The position numbers and the translations under genes are program-made. The notes under the pieces are model-generated. The model saw nothing but the letters and a program-made list of their open reading frames with translations, was not told the origin of the DNA and did no database searches. A DNA stretch of 33,411 nt. It comes from CAVZMO01 sp963776195 (GTDB taxonomy: Bacteria; Nitrospirota; Thermodesulfovibrionia; Thermodesulfovibrionales; SM23-35). The stretch covers positions 1 through 33,411 of the forward strand of contig CAVZMO010000050.1 in NCBI GenBank assembly GCA_963776195.1. Reading direction: 5' to 3'. Positions 1 through 7,355 of the stretch are shown piece by piece. The number at the start of each line of letters is the position of its first letter. Positions within the stretch are counted from its first letter, which is position 1.

Positions 1-1293
1 CTGAGATATCCGGTTGAAAGTGTTGATTTTTTAGAACAACCGAAAAATCATTGAAGTCTACGGGAAGCTCCTCAGCGTGGAAGAAGACAAGGAAGCCCTG
101 AAAGACCGAAGGGTCAGGATAATATTCGATGACGGGCGGAGATTTATAAAAGGAGTGAAACAACCGGGATATGACTTGGTCGTCCTGAATCTTCCCCAGC
201 CGTCGACCGCAAGCATCAACAGATTTTATACTACTGAATTTTTCGGTGAAGTGAAGAAAGTGCTCAAAAAGCATGGCATACTGTCAATATCCATTGCACA
301 ATCGGCAGGGTATATGGGAAGGAGCATGCAGAGAGCAAACGGTTCTATCTATAATTCACTTGAATCTGTGTTCGGGCATGTTGAGGTAACAGCGCAGGAA
401 TACGGCAGCCTCTTTGCATCGGATACCGGGATTGAGATAAATCCGGCAGTCCTTGAAGAAAGATTCGCCCAAAGGGCAATAACCACAAAATACTCAGCCC
501 TTACATATTCAGGGATGCCTTTTCTTTGTTGAATGTGGGATATGTGAGGGCGAGACTCGCGGAAATACGAGTCAGCAATCAGGACCTTCAGCCGTCTGCG
601 TATCTTTATAACCTCATGCTGTGGGCGGAGGTGCATGGCGGAAAGGTGCTGCATAACCTTATCGGGGTCGGGAGATGGCAGGTTTTCCTGACCTTGTTCA
701 TTATCCTTGTGTTCGTCTCGCCTTTCATATTCGGACAAAGGGGGCCTTCTATCTATTGTTCCGTCTTTACTACCGGTTTTTCCGGCATGTCTTTCATGCT
801 TTCCGGAATCCTCGCGTACCAGGCGCTGTACGGCTATGTATATGAGATGATAGGAATACTGTCGGCAGCATTTATGATCGGACTCTGGACAGGTACGGTC
901 CTGATAAAGCGCGTCCAGAAGGCGTTGAAGATGCTCTTCTATCTGGAGTTGATCACGATTGCTCTCTCTATGGCAGCGCCATTATTTTTTAAAGCGGAAT
1001 TTCTCTTCTACGTTTTGATCCTCCTGGCGGGGGTGTTAACGGGAAGTTTGTTCGGTACGGCGAATCTGTCGATAGGTGACACCGAAGCAGCGGGAAAACT
1101 TTACGGACTGGATCTCGTCGGTTCATTCCTTGGCTCATTTATACCATCGATGGTCATCATCCCTCTGTTCGGGGTATCTCAAGCGTTCTTTTTTACAGCC
1201 CTTATAAAGACATTTTCTGCAGTGATGGTGTTGAGTGTTTTCCCATCTGATACTCGCAGGCTGAAGCCCGCGGCTACCCACAAAGATATCTGA
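1..1293 (+). pseudogene. Spermidine-synthase-like membrane protein, 5'-truncated, two frame breaks
   Basis: The gene runs in from the left edge. Frame 1 reads LRYPVESVDFLEQ and stops at 52-54; the next frame continues with IIEVYGKLL and VRIIFDDGRRFI, a class I methyltransferase/spermidine-synthase core (aminopropyltransferase fold), to a stop at 530-532. The coding sense then moves to the frame that gives RDAFSLLNVGYVRARL and ends at 1293. The last 200 residues hold about six hydrophobic segments, as in the bacterial fusions of a SpeE-like domain with membrane helices. The second break (about 508-517) would be repaired by one extra C in TATTC-AGG. The substrate of such membrane fusions is not known; they need not make spermidine. 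Either a decaying gene or two sequencing indels. Confidence 0.7.
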
Positions 1294-1323
1294 ATAATCA
1301 TTATTTGAGTAATACCCATACAC

Positions 1324-1341
1324 CCCCTTTTATAAAAGGGG
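1324..1341. repeat. Perfect 18-bp palindrome between genes
   Basis: CCCCTTTTATAAAAGGGG is its own reverse complement. It lies between the end of the spermidine-synthase-like gene and amrS. No T-run follows on the plus strand, so it is not a classical terminator. A related C6/G6 palindrome sits inside fabF at 32229-32248, suggesting a small dispersed element. Confidence 0.7.
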
Positions 1342-1362
1342 AATAAAATATGCGTAACGTTT

Positions 1363-1368
1363 TATAAT
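1363..1368 (+). promoter_or_regulatory. -10-like TATAAT five bases before amrS ATG
   Basis: TATAAT is followed by five bases and then the ATG at 1374, and no Shine-Dalgarno sequence is visible. A start site the usual 6-7 bases downstream would fall on the ATG, giving a leaderless mRNA. No good -35 is seen at 16-18 bp spacing, so this is tentative. Confidence 0.3.
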
Positions 1369-1373
1369 AAATC

Positions 1374-2348
1374 ATGGCGAAGACGGTCCGGTGCGAGATG
1401 TGTCCGAATGAATGCGTGCTGGAGAACGGCCAGCACAGCAGGTGCCGGGCAAGGATGAACAAAGACGGCACGCTTTACAGCCTTGTATATGGAAAACCCT
1501 GCGCGGTACATGTCGATCCGATCGAAAAAAAGCCGTTCTTCCACTTCCTGCCCGGGACAACCGCTTTTTCGATAGCCACTGCCGGATGCGTCCTGAGCTG
1601 CAAATTCTGCCAGAACTGGCAGATATCCCAGGCGAAGCCTGAAGATACCGATACCTATGATCTCCCGCCGGAAAGGGTTGTGAGCCAGGCGATATCCTAT
1701 AAATGCGAAACTGTTACGTACACCTATACGGAACCTACAGTCTTTTACGAATATATGTATGATACGGCAGTCATCGCAAGGAAACGGGGCATAAAAAACA
1801 CAATGCACTCATGCGGATATATCAAAGAAAAGCCTCTCAGGACTTTGTGCAAATATATGGATGCAGCAGATATTGATCTGAAGGCATTTACGGAAGATTT
1901 TTACGCAAAGGTCTGCGGCGGCAGTCTCAAGCCGGTTCTCAAATCTCTGGTCGTATTAAGGGAAGAAGGTGTGTGGCTTGAGATTACAAATCTTGTGATC
2001 CCGACACTGAATGACGATATGAAGAATATCAGAGAAATGAGCCGGTGGATGGTAAAGAACCTCGGAGCAGATGTGCCGTTGCATTTTTCGAGGTTCTTCC
2101 CTAATTATAAATTAGCGAACCTCCCTCCCACACCGCTGGAGACACTGACAGAAGCCAGGAAGACCGCAATGGAAGCGGGACTGAAATTCGTATATATCGG
2201 GAATATGAGACATGAAGGGGAGAATACTTTCTGTCCTAAATGCAAAAAACTGCTTATCGAAAGAGTAGGTTATGTTGTAAAGCAGAATAATGTGTCGAAC
2301 GGCAGGTGCAGATTCTGCAGCACTTCTTTGCCGGGGATATGGAGTTGA
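1374..2348 (+). CDS. amrS: AmmeMemoRadiSam system radical SAM enzyme AmrS
   Basis: A 324-aa radical SAM protein. The [4Fe-4S]-binding Cx3Cx2C motif is Cys72-Cys76-Cys79 (CVLSCKFCQNWQ), which matches the AmrS family. An extra N-terminal Cys group (Cys7, 10, 14, 24) and a C-terminal CPKC...CRFC pair look like zinc-ribbon-type ligands. Family members sit beside Memo (extradiol-dioxygenase-like fold) and AMMECR1 proteins, as here, where the next two genes are a Tat-signal peptide and the Memo-AMMECR1 fusion. The reaction catalysed by the system is not established. No Shine-Dalgarno precedes the ATG, but a TATAAT does, so translation may be leaderless. Length and motif are normal for the family. 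Confidence 0.92.
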   Translation: MAKTVRCEMCPNECVLENGQHSRCRARMNKDGTLYSLVYGKPCAVHVDPIEKKPFFHFLPGTTAFSIATAGCVLSCKFCQNWQISQAKPEDTDTYDLPPERVVSQAISYKCETVTYTYTEPTVFYEYMYDTAVIARKRGIKNTMHSCGYIKEKPLRTLCKYMDAADIDLKAFTEDFYAKVCGGSLKPVLKSLVVLREEGVWLEITNLVIPTLNDDMKNIREMSRWMVKNLGADVPLHFSRFFPNYKLANLPPTPLETLTEARKTAMEAGLKFVYIGNMRHEGENTFCPKCKKLLIERVGYVVKQNNVSNGRCRFCSTSLPGIWS

Positions 2349-2391
2349 AGAGCCATGCCTGCATCGCACCAATTCTTTTGGAGTTAACACG

Positions 2392-2520
2392 ATGAAGAGA
2401 AGAGATTTCCTGAAGATATTTTTAGCGGCCATTGTCAGTCTTTTTGGCAATAAGGTTAAGGCCGAGAAACGGCCTGAACCGGAATTAAAAGAAGCTATGT
2501 TCTGGAGAAAATTAGATTGA
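2392..2520 (+). CDS. 42-aa Tat-signal-like small protein in the AmmeMemoRadiSam operon
   Basis: The protein starts MKRRDFLKIFLAAIVSLFG: a twin-arginine motif (RRDFLK) followed by a hydrophobic stretch, then a polar 18-residue tail ending FWRKLD. It lies 43 bases after amrS, and its TGA overlaps the TTG start of the Memo-AMMECR1 gene by three bases, so it is almost certainly co-transcribed and translationally coupled. The mature part is too short to be an enzyme. It could be a Tat-targeting chaperone-like peptide, a membrane anchor, or a signal segment that became detached from a larger protein. The ATG at 2392 is chosen because the RR motif follows it directly; no strong ribosome binding site is seen. 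Confidence 0.6.
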   Translation: MKRRDFLKIFLAAIVSLFGNKVKAEKRPEPELKEAMFWRKLD

Positions 2521-3935
2521 TTTTAAAGAGAATATTTTTTCTTATTGTTTACGGCATACTGCTTATTCCCTGCTCCGTCGGCTGTGCTGAAAATGTGAAA
2601 GACCCATCCGTGGCCGGAACATTCTATCCTGCGGATAAAAAAGAACTCAGAGAGACCGTAGAAGGTTTTCTCGCAAAGGCAGAAAAAGGTCAAAGGAACG
2701 GAAAGCTCATTGCCCTCGTCTCGCCGCATGCGGGTTATCGGTTTTCGGGACAGGTAGCAGCTTATGGATATAAGGAGATCAAAGACAGCGGTATAAAGAA
2801 AGTTATCTTAATAGGGCCAAGCCATCATTCTGCATTCAAGGGCGCTTCCGTCTATACGAAAGGAAGTTTCAGAACGCCTCTCGGCGATGTGAAAATTGAT
2901 GAGACACTTACGGCAGGACTGCTGGATGAGAAGGCGGATATCAGGTTTTATCCGGAAGCATATGAAAAAGAGCACTCCATCGAAGTGCAACTGCCGTTCC
3001 TTCAGACGGTGCTGAAAGATTTCACGATTGTGCCGATACTTATCGGTTCTCCCACAAAACAGACATTTGAGCATCTCATATCAGGATTGACCGATATGCT
3101 CGATGAAAAGACCTTAATCATAGCGAGTTCGGACCTTTCGCATTATCACGATTATGCCAGGGCGAAAGAGATGGACGGAAAGATCATATCGGCCATTGAA
3201 AGACTTTCTGTTATGGATGTGGCACAGCTTCTGCAGAACGGCGAGGCTGAGTTGTGCGGCAGTTTCCCGGTAGTGATTGCAATGGAAGCGGCAAAGAGGT
3301 ACGGAGCCACGGTCGGGATAGTTTTTAACTCCGCGAATTCCGGGGATGTCACAGGCGAAAAAGATAAGGTAGTGGGATATGCCTCATTAGGCCTCTTCAA
3401 AAGTCTTTATACCGAAGAAGAAAAAAGAGAATTACTTTCTCTTGCAAGAAGTGCGATCACCGAATATGTAAAAAATGGAAAAGCGCAGGAAGTGGAAATG
3501 AAAAACTGGAAACTCAGGGCAGACGGCGCGGTTTTTGTCACCATAAAGGAAAAAGGTTCCTTAAGGGGCTGCATCGGACATGTCCAGGCAATAATGCCTC
3601 TTTATCAGTCGGTCATAAAAAATGCCGTAGCAGCGTGTTCGGTTGATCCGAGATTCCCCCCGATGAATAAAGAGGAGCTGAAGGATATGGAGATAGAGGT
3701 TTCGGTCCTTTCTCCGTTAATACCGGTGAAAGATGTCAAAGATATCCGGGTCGGAAAACACGGCCTGTTAATACGAAAAGGTCAACAGAGCGGCCTTCTC
3801 CTTCCGCAGGTCCCAACAGAATTCGGATGGGACAGAGAGACCTTCCTCGAACAGTTATGCGCCAAGGCAGGGTTGCCGAAAGGGTCCTGGAAGGATGCCG
3901 AGTTATATTCCTTTACCGCTGAAATAATAAAATAA
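2517..3935 (+). CDS. Secreted Memo-AMMECR1 fusion (AmmeMemoRadiSam proteins B and A)
   Basis: The 472-aa protein begins with a hydrophobic signal segment (residues 4-22) with possible lipobox cysteines at 19 or 23, so it is probably exported and perhaps lipid-anchored. Residues about 30-290 are a Memo domain (VAGTFYPAD, SPHAGYRFSG, IGPSHH, ASSDLSHYHDY), related to class III extradiol dioxygenases with His metal ligands. Residues about 300-470 are an AMMECR1 domain with the diagnostic LRGCIGHV. Both domains are usually separate genes or fused as here. The start is TTG overlapping the preceding stop; no ATG lies close by. Exporting Memo/AMMECR1 while AmrS appears cytoplasmic raises the question of where the partners meet. 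Confidence 0.88.
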   Translation: MILKRIFFLIVYGILLIPCSVGCAENVKDPSVAGTFYPADKKELRETVEGFLAKAEKGQRNGKLIALVSPHAGYRFSGQVAAYGYKEIKDSGIKKVILIGPSHHSAFKGASVYTKGSFRTPLGDVKIDETLTAGLLDEKADIRFYPEAYEKEHSIEVQLPFLQTVLKDFTIVPILIGSPTKQTFEHLISGLTDMLDEKTLIIASSDLSHYHDYARAKEMDGKIISAIERLSVMDVAQLLQNGEAELCGSFPVVIAMEAAKRYGATVGIVFNSANSGDVTGEKDKVVGYASLGLFKSLYTEEEKRELLSLARSAITEYVKNGKAQEVEMKNWKLRADGAVFVTIKEKGSLRGCIGHVQAIMPLYQSVIKNAVAACSVDPRFPPMNKEELKDMEIEVSVLSPLIPVKDVKDIRVGKHGLLIRKGQQSGLLLPQVPTEFGWDRETFLEQLCAKAGLPKGSWKDAELYSFTAEIIK

Positions 3936-3963
3936 AGCTGAATTTATTAACGGTTAATGAAGA

Positions 3964-3987
3964 ACCCTGCGGCAGAGACCGCAGGGT
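3964..3987 (+). terminator. Hairpin after the AmmeMemoRadiSam operon
   Basis: A 9-bp perfect stem ACCCTGCGG / CCGCAGGGT with loop CAGAGA lies 28 bases after the stop of the Memo-AMMECR1 gene. A run of six T occurs at 4006-4011, rather far downstream, so termination efficiency is uncertain. Confidence 0.5.
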
Positions 3988-4027
3988 ATCTTAACGTAAG
4001 GAATTGTTTTTTATATTCGCTCACTAA

Positions 4028-4048
4028 CCCCGCGGCAAGCCAACGGGG
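4028..4048. repeat. Second GC-rich hairpin in the pre-nrdJ gap
   Basis: CCCCG / CGGGG arms enclose GGCAAGCC, itself a short inverted repeat. With the hairpin at 3964-3987 it fills the 302-base gap between the operon and nrdJ, which otherwise holds only the nrdJ promoter region. It resembles a REP-type intergenic repeat; no coding sequence is seen here. Confidence 0.4.
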
Positions 4049-4131
4049 AATGCGCTCGCTATCCGTTTCAACATCCATTTCACTGGAAAAATCCTTTTAA
4101 ATCAATCTATTAAAATAATTTCACTTTTCTC

Positions 4132-4160
4132 TTGACATGCACAAGATATTGTGGTTAAAT
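4132..4160 (+). promoter_or_regulatory. Sigma70-type promoter of nrdJ
   Basis: TTGACA at 4132-4137, then 17 bases, then TTAAAT at 4155-4160 (four of six match to TATAAT). It lies about 78 bases upstream of nrdJ, the first gene downstream on this strand. Confidence 0.6.
4140..4153. promoter_or_regulatory. NrdR-box-like palindrome within the nrdJ promoter
   Basis: CACAAGATATTGTG consists of CACAA and TTGTG arms around GATA, close to the conserved NrdR repressor site. It sits between the -35 and -10 hexamers of the nrdJ promoter, where a bound repressor would block RNA polymerase. NrdR is the ATP/dATP-responsive repressor of ribonucleotide reductase genes. Confidence 0.5.
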
Positions 4161-4181
4161 GTCATGAAAATTAAATTATAT

Positions 4182-4195
4182 ACAATGTATTGATA
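4182..4195. promoter_or_regulatory. Possible second NrdR-like site
   Basis: ACAATGTATTGATA resembles the first site (ACAAGATATTGTGG). The two starts are 41 bases apart, about four helical turns. NrdR sites usually come in phased pairs. The match is weak. Confidence 0.25.
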
Positions 4196-4237
4196 AGCTG
4201 AAATATAGAGAATAGAGAAAAGGAGACAAGCAATTTT

Positions 4238-6487
4238 ATGCACGGGTTTAAAAAAGGGGGAGACATGGAAGTAATGAGCAGTTTTAGTCTATCACCAAAT
4301 GCCTTAAAGGTACTCGAAAAGAGGTATCTGAAAAAGGATGAAGAGGGTAAGGTAGTTGAGACTCCCGAGGATCTCTTCAAGAGGGTAGCAGGAAGCATCG
4401 CCTCTGCGGATCTGCAATATGGCAAGTCCTCTGAAGAAGTCGGTAAGGTGGAGAAGGACTTTCATCGGATGCTGACCTCACTGGCATTTCTTCCTAATAG
4501 TCCTACCATTATGAATGCGGGAAGGAGGCTCGGCCAATTGAGCGCCTGTTTCGTCCTTCCGGTCGAGGACTCCATGGAGTCCATATTCGATGCGGTAAAA
4601 TATACCGCGATTATCCATAAATCGGGCGGTGGGACCGGTTTCAGCTTTTCGAGGCTGAGACCGAACGGAGATATCGTCGGCTCGACGAAAGGCATATCCT
4701 CGGGTCCCGTCTCTTTCATGACCGTTTTTGATACAGCCACAGAGGCCGTCAAACAGGGAGGGACGAGAAGGGGCGCCAACATGGGAATGCTGAGGGTAGA
4801 CCACCCTGACATACTCAGCTTCATTACCTGCAAGGACGATAATACAAAGTTCAACAACTTCAATATCTCCGTGGCGCTTACCGACGAATTCATGCAGGCG
4901 GTCGAAGAAGACAAGTCCTATGACCTTCTTAACCCGAGGACGAAGAAGGTAACGCAATCCATCAAGGCAAAAGACGTCTTTCATCTTATTGTGGAACATG
5001 CATGGAAAAACGGTGAGCCCGGCATTGTCTTTATCGACAGGGTAAATGCCTCAAACCCCACCCCCAAAATCGGTAAGATAGAGTCAACCAATCCCTGCGG
5101 TGAACAACCCCTTCTGCCTTATGAATCCTGCAACCTCGGGTCTATCAATCTCGCAAAGATGGTGAAGGCGGAGACAAAAGAAGTTGACTGGGAAAGGCTC
5201 AAGGACACGACACTGAAAGCGGTGCATTTCCTTGATAACGTCATAGACGTCAACAAATATCCTCTCCCGAAGATAGGTGAGACGACAAAGGCGAACAGAA
5301 AGATCGGCCTCGGCGTGATGGGATGGGCGGACATGCTCATACAGCTCGACATCCCTTACAATTCCGACAAGGCAGTAAGCCTTGCAGAGAATGTGATGGA
5401 GTTTATCCAAAGGGAGGGAAAGAATGCATCTGCAGCACTCGCCGGGGAACGCGGTGTCTTTCAGAATTATGCAGGGAGCATCTATGACGGGAAGATTCCT
5501 GTGCGGAATGCAACCGTCACGACTATCGCGCCTACAGGCACTCTCTCGATAATCGCAGGCTGTTCCTCAGGGATAGAGCCCCTCTTTGCGGTTTCTTTCG
5601 TAAGGACCGTCATGGAAGGTACAAAGCTTATCGAGACTAACCCCTATTTTGAAAAGGTCGCGAAAGAGCGCGGATTCTGGTCCAGGGAACTCATGGAGAG
5701 TATTGCGGACAGAGGGTCGATACAGGAGTTCGATGAGATCCCGGCCGATGTCAAGGCTGTATTTGTGACGGCACATGACATTGCCCCCGGGGAGCACATA
5801 ACCATGCAGGCGGCATTCCAGAAATTCGTTGATAATGCAGTATCGAAGACCGTAAATTTCCCTCACAGGGCCACGCCGAAAGACGTAGAGGATGTCTATC
5901 TCCTTGCATACAAACTCAAGTGCAAGGGAGTTACGGTTTACCGGGACGGTTCGAGGGAACAGCAGGTCCTTACGAGAGGAAGGAAGACCGAGAAACAACA
6001 GTCTCCGGATGCGAGGCAGAAGATCGTACCCAGGAAAAGACCGGATGCCATAAAAGGGACGACGAGACTTATCATAACCGGCTGCGGCAGGCTCTACGTC
6101 ACGATCAATGAGGATGAAGAAGGACATCTGTTTGAGCTCTTTACTTCCATGGGGAAGGCGGGCGGGTGCGCGGCAAGCCAGTCCGAGGCGATCGGAAGGC
6201 TCGTCTCGCTCGCATTCAGGTCTAATATCGAGCCCGATGAAGTTATAAAACAACTGAAGGGTATTTCATGCCACTCACCGATATGGCATGAGGGTGGAAG
6301 GATTCTCTCCTGCTCCGATGCCATTGCGAGAGCGCTCGAAAAATATCACACGAAAGGCACTAAGGGTAATGGAGACAGCCATAAAGTAACCATGATCATG
6401 GGCGCATGCCCCGAATGCGGCGGCGCAATCGAACAGGAAGGCGGATGCGCAGTCTGCCATAACTGTGGGTTTACGAGGTGCGGATAA
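4238..6487 (+). CDS. nrdJ: Adenosylcobalamin-dependent (class II) ribonucleotide reductase
   Basis: The 749-aa protein reduces ribonucleotides to deoxyribonucleotides using a coenzyme B12 radical, independent of oxygen. The redox cysteines are visible at Cys104 (SACFVLP) and Cys298 (SCNLGSINL), and the thiyl-radical Cys287 in NPCGEQ with its Asn and Glu neighbours. GTGFSFSRLR and APTGTLSIIAGCSSG are family motifs. The C-terminal part carries a TSCPD-like region and a zinc-ribbon CPECGG...CHNCG, as in the NrdJ_Z type. Length is normal. Start is ambiguous: ATG 4238 has AGGAGA 11 bases upstream, while ATG 4265 (nine codons in) has GGGGGAG only two bases away. The gene has its own promoter with an NrdR-like site. 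Confidence 0.95.
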   Translation: MHGFKKGGDMEVMSSFSLSPNALKVLEKRYLKKDEEGKVVETPEDLFKRVAGSIASADLQYGKSSEEVGKVEKDFHRMLTSLAFLPNSPTIMNAGRRLGQLSACFVLPVEDSMESIFDAVKYTAIIHKSGGGTGFSFSRLRPNGDIVGSTKGISSGPVSFMTVFDTATEAVKQGGTRRGANMGMLRVDHPDILSFITCKDDNTKFNNFNISVALTDEFMQAVEEDKSYDLLNPRTKKVTQSIKAKDVFHLIVEHAWKNGEPGIVFIDRVNASNPTPKIGKIESTNPCGEQPLLPYESCNLGSINLAKMVKAETKEVDWERLKDTTLKAVHFLDNVIDVNKYPLPKIGETTKANRKIGLGVMGWADMLIQLDIPYNSDKAVSLAENVMEFIQREGKNASAALAGERGVFQNYAGSIYDGKIPVRNATVTTIAPTGTLSIIAGCSSGIEPLFAVSFVRTVMEGTKLIETNPYFEKVAKERGFWSRELMESIADRGSIQEFDEIPADVKAVFVTAHDIAPGEHITMQAAFQKFVDNAVSKTVNFPHRATPKDVEDVYLLAYKLKCKGVTVYRDGSREQQVLTRGRKTEKQQSPDARQKIVPRKRPDAIKGTTRLIITGCGRLYVTINEDEEGHLFELFTSMGKAGGCAASQSEAIGRLVSLAFRSNIEPDEVIKQLKGISCHSPIWHEGGRILSCSDAIARALEKYHTKGTKGNGDSHKVTMIMGACPECGGAIEQEGGCAVCHNCGFTRCG

Positions 6488-6490
6488 GTA

Positions 6491-6919
6491 TTGAATGCCG
6501 GAAAGGACATAGAGCGGATAATTCATTATTTTAAAGGCAGAGACGAGGTCTCTGCCCTCTATCTTTTTGGAAGTTCCGCAAAAGGAAAAAGGACAAAAGA
6601 AAGCGACATAGATATCGCCGTGCTTATAGATGAGTCAAGGCTGAAGCAAAAAAACATCGAGCGTTTCAGGAAAGAATACTACGATGCATCACCTGGCTTC
6701 TCGCTTTTTCCCGTCGATATCGTAATCCTGAATACCGCCCTGACTTTTCTGAAATATCAGGTGATAAAAACGGGGAAGCTTCTTTTTGACAGGAACAGAA
6801 AGCTCAGGGTTGGATTTACCGAAAGGACGATCACCGAGTATCTCGATTTCAAGCCCATCCAGGACATCTGTCTCAACGCTGTCGCGCGGCGCTTCAGGGA
6901 GAAGACAGTTGGTAGATAA
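6491..6919 (+). CDS. mntA: MntA-type nucleotidyltransferase antitoxin
   Basis: A 142-aa minimal nucleotidyltransferase. The signature GSx10DxD is complete: Gly27-Ser28, ten residues, then Asp39-Ile-Asp41. In MntA/HepT systems this enzyme transfers AMP groups to a tyrosine of the HEPN toxin HepT and so neutralises it. The HEPN partner follows immediately, overlapping by 11 bases. The start is TTG, three bases after the nrdJ stop, so the pair may be read through from nrdJ. An intact active site argues that the module works. Confidence 0.85.
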   Translation: MNAGKDIERIIHYFKGRDEVSALYLFGSSAKGKRTKESDIDIAVLIDESRLKQKNIERFRKEYYDASPGFSLFPVDIVILNTALTFLKYQVIKTGKLLFDRNRKLRVGFTERTITEYLDFKPIQDICLNAVARRFREKTVGR

Positions 6920-7328
6920 AGCTCTCATTTTAAGGAAGATTGAGAGGATAGAGACATACTTGAAACAGGTCCGGCAAAAAAAAGACCCCGGATTTGAAGT
7001 ATTCAGGAAAGATAAAGATCTTCAGAGTGTAGTCTTATTTAATCTTATTCAGTCTATACAGGCATGTATCGATATCGGATCCCATGTCATAAGCGATTCC
7101 GAATGGGAAACGCCGGGGTCACAGGCGGATATCTTTGAGATATTGGCACAGCATAAGATTATCACGAAACCGCTTTCTCAAAGGATGATCAAAATGATCG
7201 GCTTCAGGAACAGGATCGTGCACGAGTACGAAAAGATAGACCTCCGGATCGCATATGAGGTCTGGAGAAAGAATAGCAAAGATATTGAGCAATACTGTAA
7301 GAGCGTTGTTATGAAATATAAACTCTGA
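6909..7328 (+). CDS. hepT: HepT-type HEPN RNase toxin
   Basis: 139 aa from a TTG at 6909 that overlaps the end of mntA and is preceded by AGGGAGAAG at suitable spacing; an upstream extension in this frame is just mntA read in another frame. The HEPN catalytic motif Rx4HxY is present as Arg100...His105-Glu-Tyr107 (RNRIVHEY). Arg and His form the RNase site, and the tyrosine is the known target of AMPylation by MntA. The protein is alpha-helical and the family dimerises. Together with mntA it is a complete toxin-antitoxin pair at the left side of the defence island. Confidence 0.87.
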   Translation: MVDKALILRKIERIETYLKQVRQKKDPGFEVFRKDKDLQSVVLFNLIQSIQACIDIGSHVISDSEWETPGSQADIFEILAQHKIITKPLSQRMIKMIGFRNRIVHEYEKIDLRIAYEVWRKNSKDIEQYCKSVVMKYKL

Positions 7329-7355
7329 ACTTTTTTATTCTATTTCCAATTGTCC

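Noticed and set aside
3936..4237. Cobalamin riboswitch before nrdJ
   Set aside because: The leader lacks a B12-box-like sequence or multi-stem fold; only two simple hairpins and a promoter are seen.
5567..6253. Minus-strand 228-aa open frame inside nrdJ
   Set aside because: Antisense shadow of a strongly conserved gene with no domain pattern.
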